NCBI GenBank assembly: GCA_965116115.1
Contig: OZ220486.1
Coordinates: 4,030,001-4,094,000, forward strand
DNA: 64,000 bases
Direction: 5' to 3'
Source: JAPOXR01 sp965116115
GTDB taxonomy: Bacteria; Pseudomonadota; Alphaproteobacteria; Rhodobacterales; Rhodobacteraceae
Part shown: positions 61,776 to 64,000 of the stretch, piece after piece
Position numbering within the stretch: the stretch's first letter is position 1
How the letters are laid out: the number at the start of each line of letters is the position of its first letter
Notes under the pieces: generated by a model
What the model was told of the DNA's origin: nothing
The model's database searches: none
What the model saw: only the letters and a program-made list of their open reading frames with translations
Program-made: the position numbers and the translations under genes

Positions 61776-62417
61776 ATGGCCAGCGGGATCCCTGATCTCC
61801 ACGCCGAATTCCGTCCGGGGACAGGCAAGGGTGCCGCCCGGCAGGCAAGGCGTGAAGGATACGTGCCCGGAATCGTATACGGGGGTGGAAAAGACCCTTT
61901 GCCGATCCGGCTGAAACACAATTACCTGCTCAAACAGCTGAACCAAGGCCGTTTTCTGTCGACATTGTTCAATCTTAAGGTTGAACGCCGGGAAGAGGTC
62001 CGGGTCATATGCCGCTCGGCGCAGAGGCATGTCGTCAAAGATCAGCCTGTCCATGTGGACTTCATGCGGCTGCGCCGCTCCTCGCAGATCAACTTGTTCA
62101 TCCCTGTCCGCTTCATCAATGAAGACGAGAGTCCGGGACTTCGCCGCGGCGGCGTCCTGACCGTGGTGAGAAGCGAAGTCGACCTCGTGGTCAACGCCGG
62201 CGATATTCCCGCCGAAATCGTCGCCGACCTGACGGGGCTTGATGTCGGAGACGTTGTGACGATATCCAAGATCGATCTGCCTGACGGCACCCGCCCGCGC
62301 ATCGCCGACCGGGACTTCGTGATCGCCAACATTTCCGCGCCTTCCGGCCTGCGTTCTTCTGATCAGGAAGAAGAGGAAGAGGCGGAGGAAGAGACCGCCG
62401 AAACCGAGCAGGATTAA
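61776..62417 (+). CDS. rplY: 50S ribosomal protein L25 (general stress protein Ctc type)
   Basis: 5S rRNA-binding protein of the long TL5/Ctc form. HAEFRPGTGKGAARQARREGYVPGIVYGGGKDPLPI is the L25 domain; the C-domain has INLFIPVRFINEDESPGLRRGGVL, PAEIVADLTGLDVGDVVTISKIDLP. It ends in a very acidic tail (SSDQEEEEEAEEETAETEQD). GAGGAG immediately precedes ATG 61770, so ATG 61776 is the better start. 213 aa. It is followed by pth, a common pair. Confidence 0.93.
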   Translation: MASGIPDLHAEFRPGTGKGAARQARREGYVPGIVYGGGKDPLPIRLKHNYLLKQLNQGRFLSTLFNLKVERREEVRVICRSAQRHVVKDQPVHVDFMRLRRSSQINLFIPVRFINEDESPGLRRGGVLTVVRSEVDLVVNAGDIPAEIVADLTGLDVGDVVTISKIDLPDGTRPRIADRDFVIANISAPSGLRSSDQEEEEEAEEETAETEQD

Positions 62418-62542
62418 CCCGCGCGGAATCATTATGATCCCCGCGGCGTCCGCCGGAGCGCCGCGGTCCGATTACGGAAGCGGCAGCCCGCGCTTCCCTG
62501 CGCTGCCGGAACACCGGAACGGGCAATGTGAGGATCGCGTCA

Positions 62543-63208
62543 ATGAAGCTGATCGTCGGCTTGGGAAATCCGGGACGGCGTTACGCCCGCCACCGCCACA
62601 ATGTCGGTTTCATGGCCGTGGACCGGATCGCCGAAGACCATCGGATCGGTCCTTGGAGGGCCAGATTCCAAGGCCTCGCGGCGGACGGACGGATCAAGTC
62701 GCACCGGGTCACGCTTCTCAAACCGGAAACCTATATGAACGATTCCGGCCGTTCGGCGGGCCAGGCCATGCGGTATTTCAAGCTCCGCCCCGCGGATATC
62801 ATCGTTTTGCATGACGAGCTTGACCTGACTCCGGGCCGGCTGCGGGCGAAATCCGGCGGCGGGACCGCGGGCCACCGCGGCCTGAACTCCGTGCGGACGC
62901 ACCTGGGCGGCGACTTCGCGCGCGTCCGGATCGGAATCGGCCATCCCGGCAGAAAGGATTTGGTGAATCATTACGTGCTTCACGATTTCAGCGCCGCCGA
63001 TGCGGATTGGCTTGAAGACCTGCTTGCGGCGATCAGCCGGTCGGCGGCGCATCTGGCGGAAGGGTCCTTGCCGGAATTCACCGACGCGGTCGCGCGGCAC
63101 CGCTCTGCGCCGGCGCAGGTTCCCGTTCCCGGAATCGACGCGGCTGAACCCGGCCCTTCGACCGAAGGCAGCCTGCTTTCACAGCTGTTCAGGCGTTTCA
63201 AAAAGTGA
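62543..63208 (+). CDS. pth: Peptidyl-tRNA hydrolase
   Basis: Recycles peptidyl-tRNA. KLIVGLGNPGRRYARHRHNVGFMAVD has the catalytic His; LLKPETYMNDSGRSAGQAMRYF, IIVLHDELDLTPGRLRAKSGGGTAGHRGLNS and VRIGIGHPGRKDLVNHYVLHDF complete the family. ATG 62543 corresponds to the natural start; GTG 62528 is upstream. 221 aa with a short basic tail. ychF, often next after pth, is instead at 55.7 kb. Confidence 0.95.
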   Translation: MKLIVGLGNPGRRYARHRHNVGFMAVDRIAEDHRIGPWRARFQGLAADGRIKSHRVTLLKPETYMNDSGRSAGQAMRYFKLRPADIIVLHDELDLTPGRLRAKSGGGTAGHRGLNSVRTHLGGDFARVRIGIGHPGRKDLVNHYVLHDFSAADADWLEDLLAAISRSAAHLAEGSLPEFTDAVARHRSAPAQVPVPGIDAAEPGPSTEGSLLSQLFRRFKK

Positions 63209-63539
63209 CACAGGGGAAGAGCCGCGAACTCTCAGCGCAGCGGAAAGCGCGCAATGCCGGCCGGCCTTTGGGGAACAGCGGTTCACCGCCGAGGACGCAC
63301 GCATCAAACTGCACTCATTAAGGCCTGTGGACAAATCGGGTTGCGCTTCGGGCGATTCGCTGCTGTAGTCATCTCAACGGGCGCGGAACCGATACCATGG
63401 GCAAAATCAGCTGAAAGACAAACCAACACTGACAGAGCCATACCGGCCGAGGCGCTTCAGCAGCGGATCGAACAGCTTCTCCCCGGCAAAAGAACCGACC
63501 CCGGTGCTGCCGCGGCCTGCCTATTACACACAAGCATCC
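63209..63539. other. Intergenic, no gene seen
   Basis: About 330 bases between pth and the IS110 tail. No convincing frame, hairpin or RNA gene. Confidence 0.5.
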
Positions 63540-64000
63540 ATGTTCGGTTTCAAGGGCGTTTCGGGGGGAAATTCAGCCCTTGTTTCCTTTTTCCCACAGC
63601 TTTTGCACATTTTTTCCACAGAAGCTCCGCCCGTTCAGGAGGCCGGCGCCGCCGCCGCGGGCCGTCGAATCGGCCGCTCCGGAGGGCAGCTCGGCCGTGC
63701 GGACGCGGACGGGGCGTGTTTTTACTGGACGCGCCGCTCGCGCAGCAGCGTGTTCGCCAGGACCGCCAGCTTACGCATGACGGCGACAAGGGCGACCTTA
63801 TGACATTTCCCCCGCCCGGTGAGCCGGTCATAGAATGCGGACATATCTTTATTGAACCGCACAGCCGTCAAAGCCGCCATGTAGAGGGCCCGCCTCGGGC
63901 GGAAGCGTCCGCCGCGGATGCGCCGGACGCCTTTCTTCGCGCCGCTGTCGCGGGCGAACGGCGCGGTTCCGGCGAGAGCCGCGGCCTGCCGGCTGTCGAG
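63540..64000 (-). mobile_element. IS110-family insertion sequence, 3' part
   Basis: Transposase coding region (63724-64000) plus about 180 bp of downstream sequence (63540-63723) that recurs at 33585-33690, 33893-34110 and 36238-36640. The downstream part includes CCTGAACGGG and the run AAAAAATGTGCAAAAGCTG on the minus strand. The rest of the element lies beyond the right edge. Confidence 0.8.
63724..64000 (-). CDS. IS110/IS116/IS902-family transposase, C-terminal part
   Basis: DEDD-type transposase C-terminal domain: LDSRQAAALAGTAPFARDSGAKKGVRRIRGGRFRPRRALYMAALTAVRFNKDMSAFYDRLTGRGKCHKVALVAVMRKLAVLANTLLRE in short overlapping blocks of the Transposase_20 type (AGTAP-x-x-x-DSG, IRGGR, RALYMAAL). 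The frame is open from the window edge to the TAA at 63724. It has no frameshift here, so this copy may be active; the N-terminal RuvC-like part is outside. Confidence 0.85.

Overview
The window reads as a GC-rich alphaproteobacterial chromosome (inference from a RutR/PreTA-type pyrimidine locus, a RepC-like initiator and alphaproteobacterial gene styles). It carries many decaying genes, truncated defence loci and insertion-sequence fragments next to intact housekeeping genes. That mix, together with Sel1 and ankyrin repeat proteins beside type IVB secretion genes, suggests a host-associated or recently niche-restricted bacterium. That lifestyle is an inference.

Region 1 (1-26.6 kb) looks like an integrated conjugative element lying on the 3' side of tRNA-Ser(GCU). 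It holds a thin-pilus ATPase, inner-membrane protein and prepilin peptidase (PilQ, PilR and PilU-like), a DotB/TraJ ATPase with IcmT/TraK, a PilN-like secretin lipoprotein, and three consecutive prepilin-like proteins that share a CxGC motif at or near the C-terminus. These are followed by a secreted protein and a CPHC thioredoxin-fold protein. A P4-type tyrosine integrase and a RepC-like replication protein sit next to the tRNA. The element also carries a 27-repeat Sel1 protein, a second Sel1 protein, a broken ankyrin gene, a dead ParA gene, a GIY-YIG protein, a pair of HTH regulators, and a foreign-looking BREX fragment (BrxU-like gene overlapping a truncated pglZ).

Region 2 (26.6-44.4 kb) contains a candidate small RNA, glutaryl-CoA dehydrogenase and a reductive pyrimidine-degradation locus: preT, preA, rutR, a beta-alanine-type aminotransferase, an N-carbamoyl hydrolase, a dihydropyrimidinase with a large internal deletion, and a four-gene NMT1/TauABC-type transporter. 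Two RutR-like operators are visible. About 5 kb of repeats, IS110 tails, a rutR pseudogene and duplicated coiled-coil membrane protein genes separate preTA from the rest, so the pathway here is physically split and lacks its middle enzyme.

Region 3 (44.4-64 kb) is mostly ordinary: truA, a class I photolyase, an AbiE toxin-antitoxin remnant, a five-gene branched-chain amino-acid-type ABC transporter, ileS, ychF (apparently with an ATC start), a VOC protein, trpA, lldD, a decayed ISAs1/DUF4338 transposase, rplY, pth, and an IS110 transposase running off the right edge.
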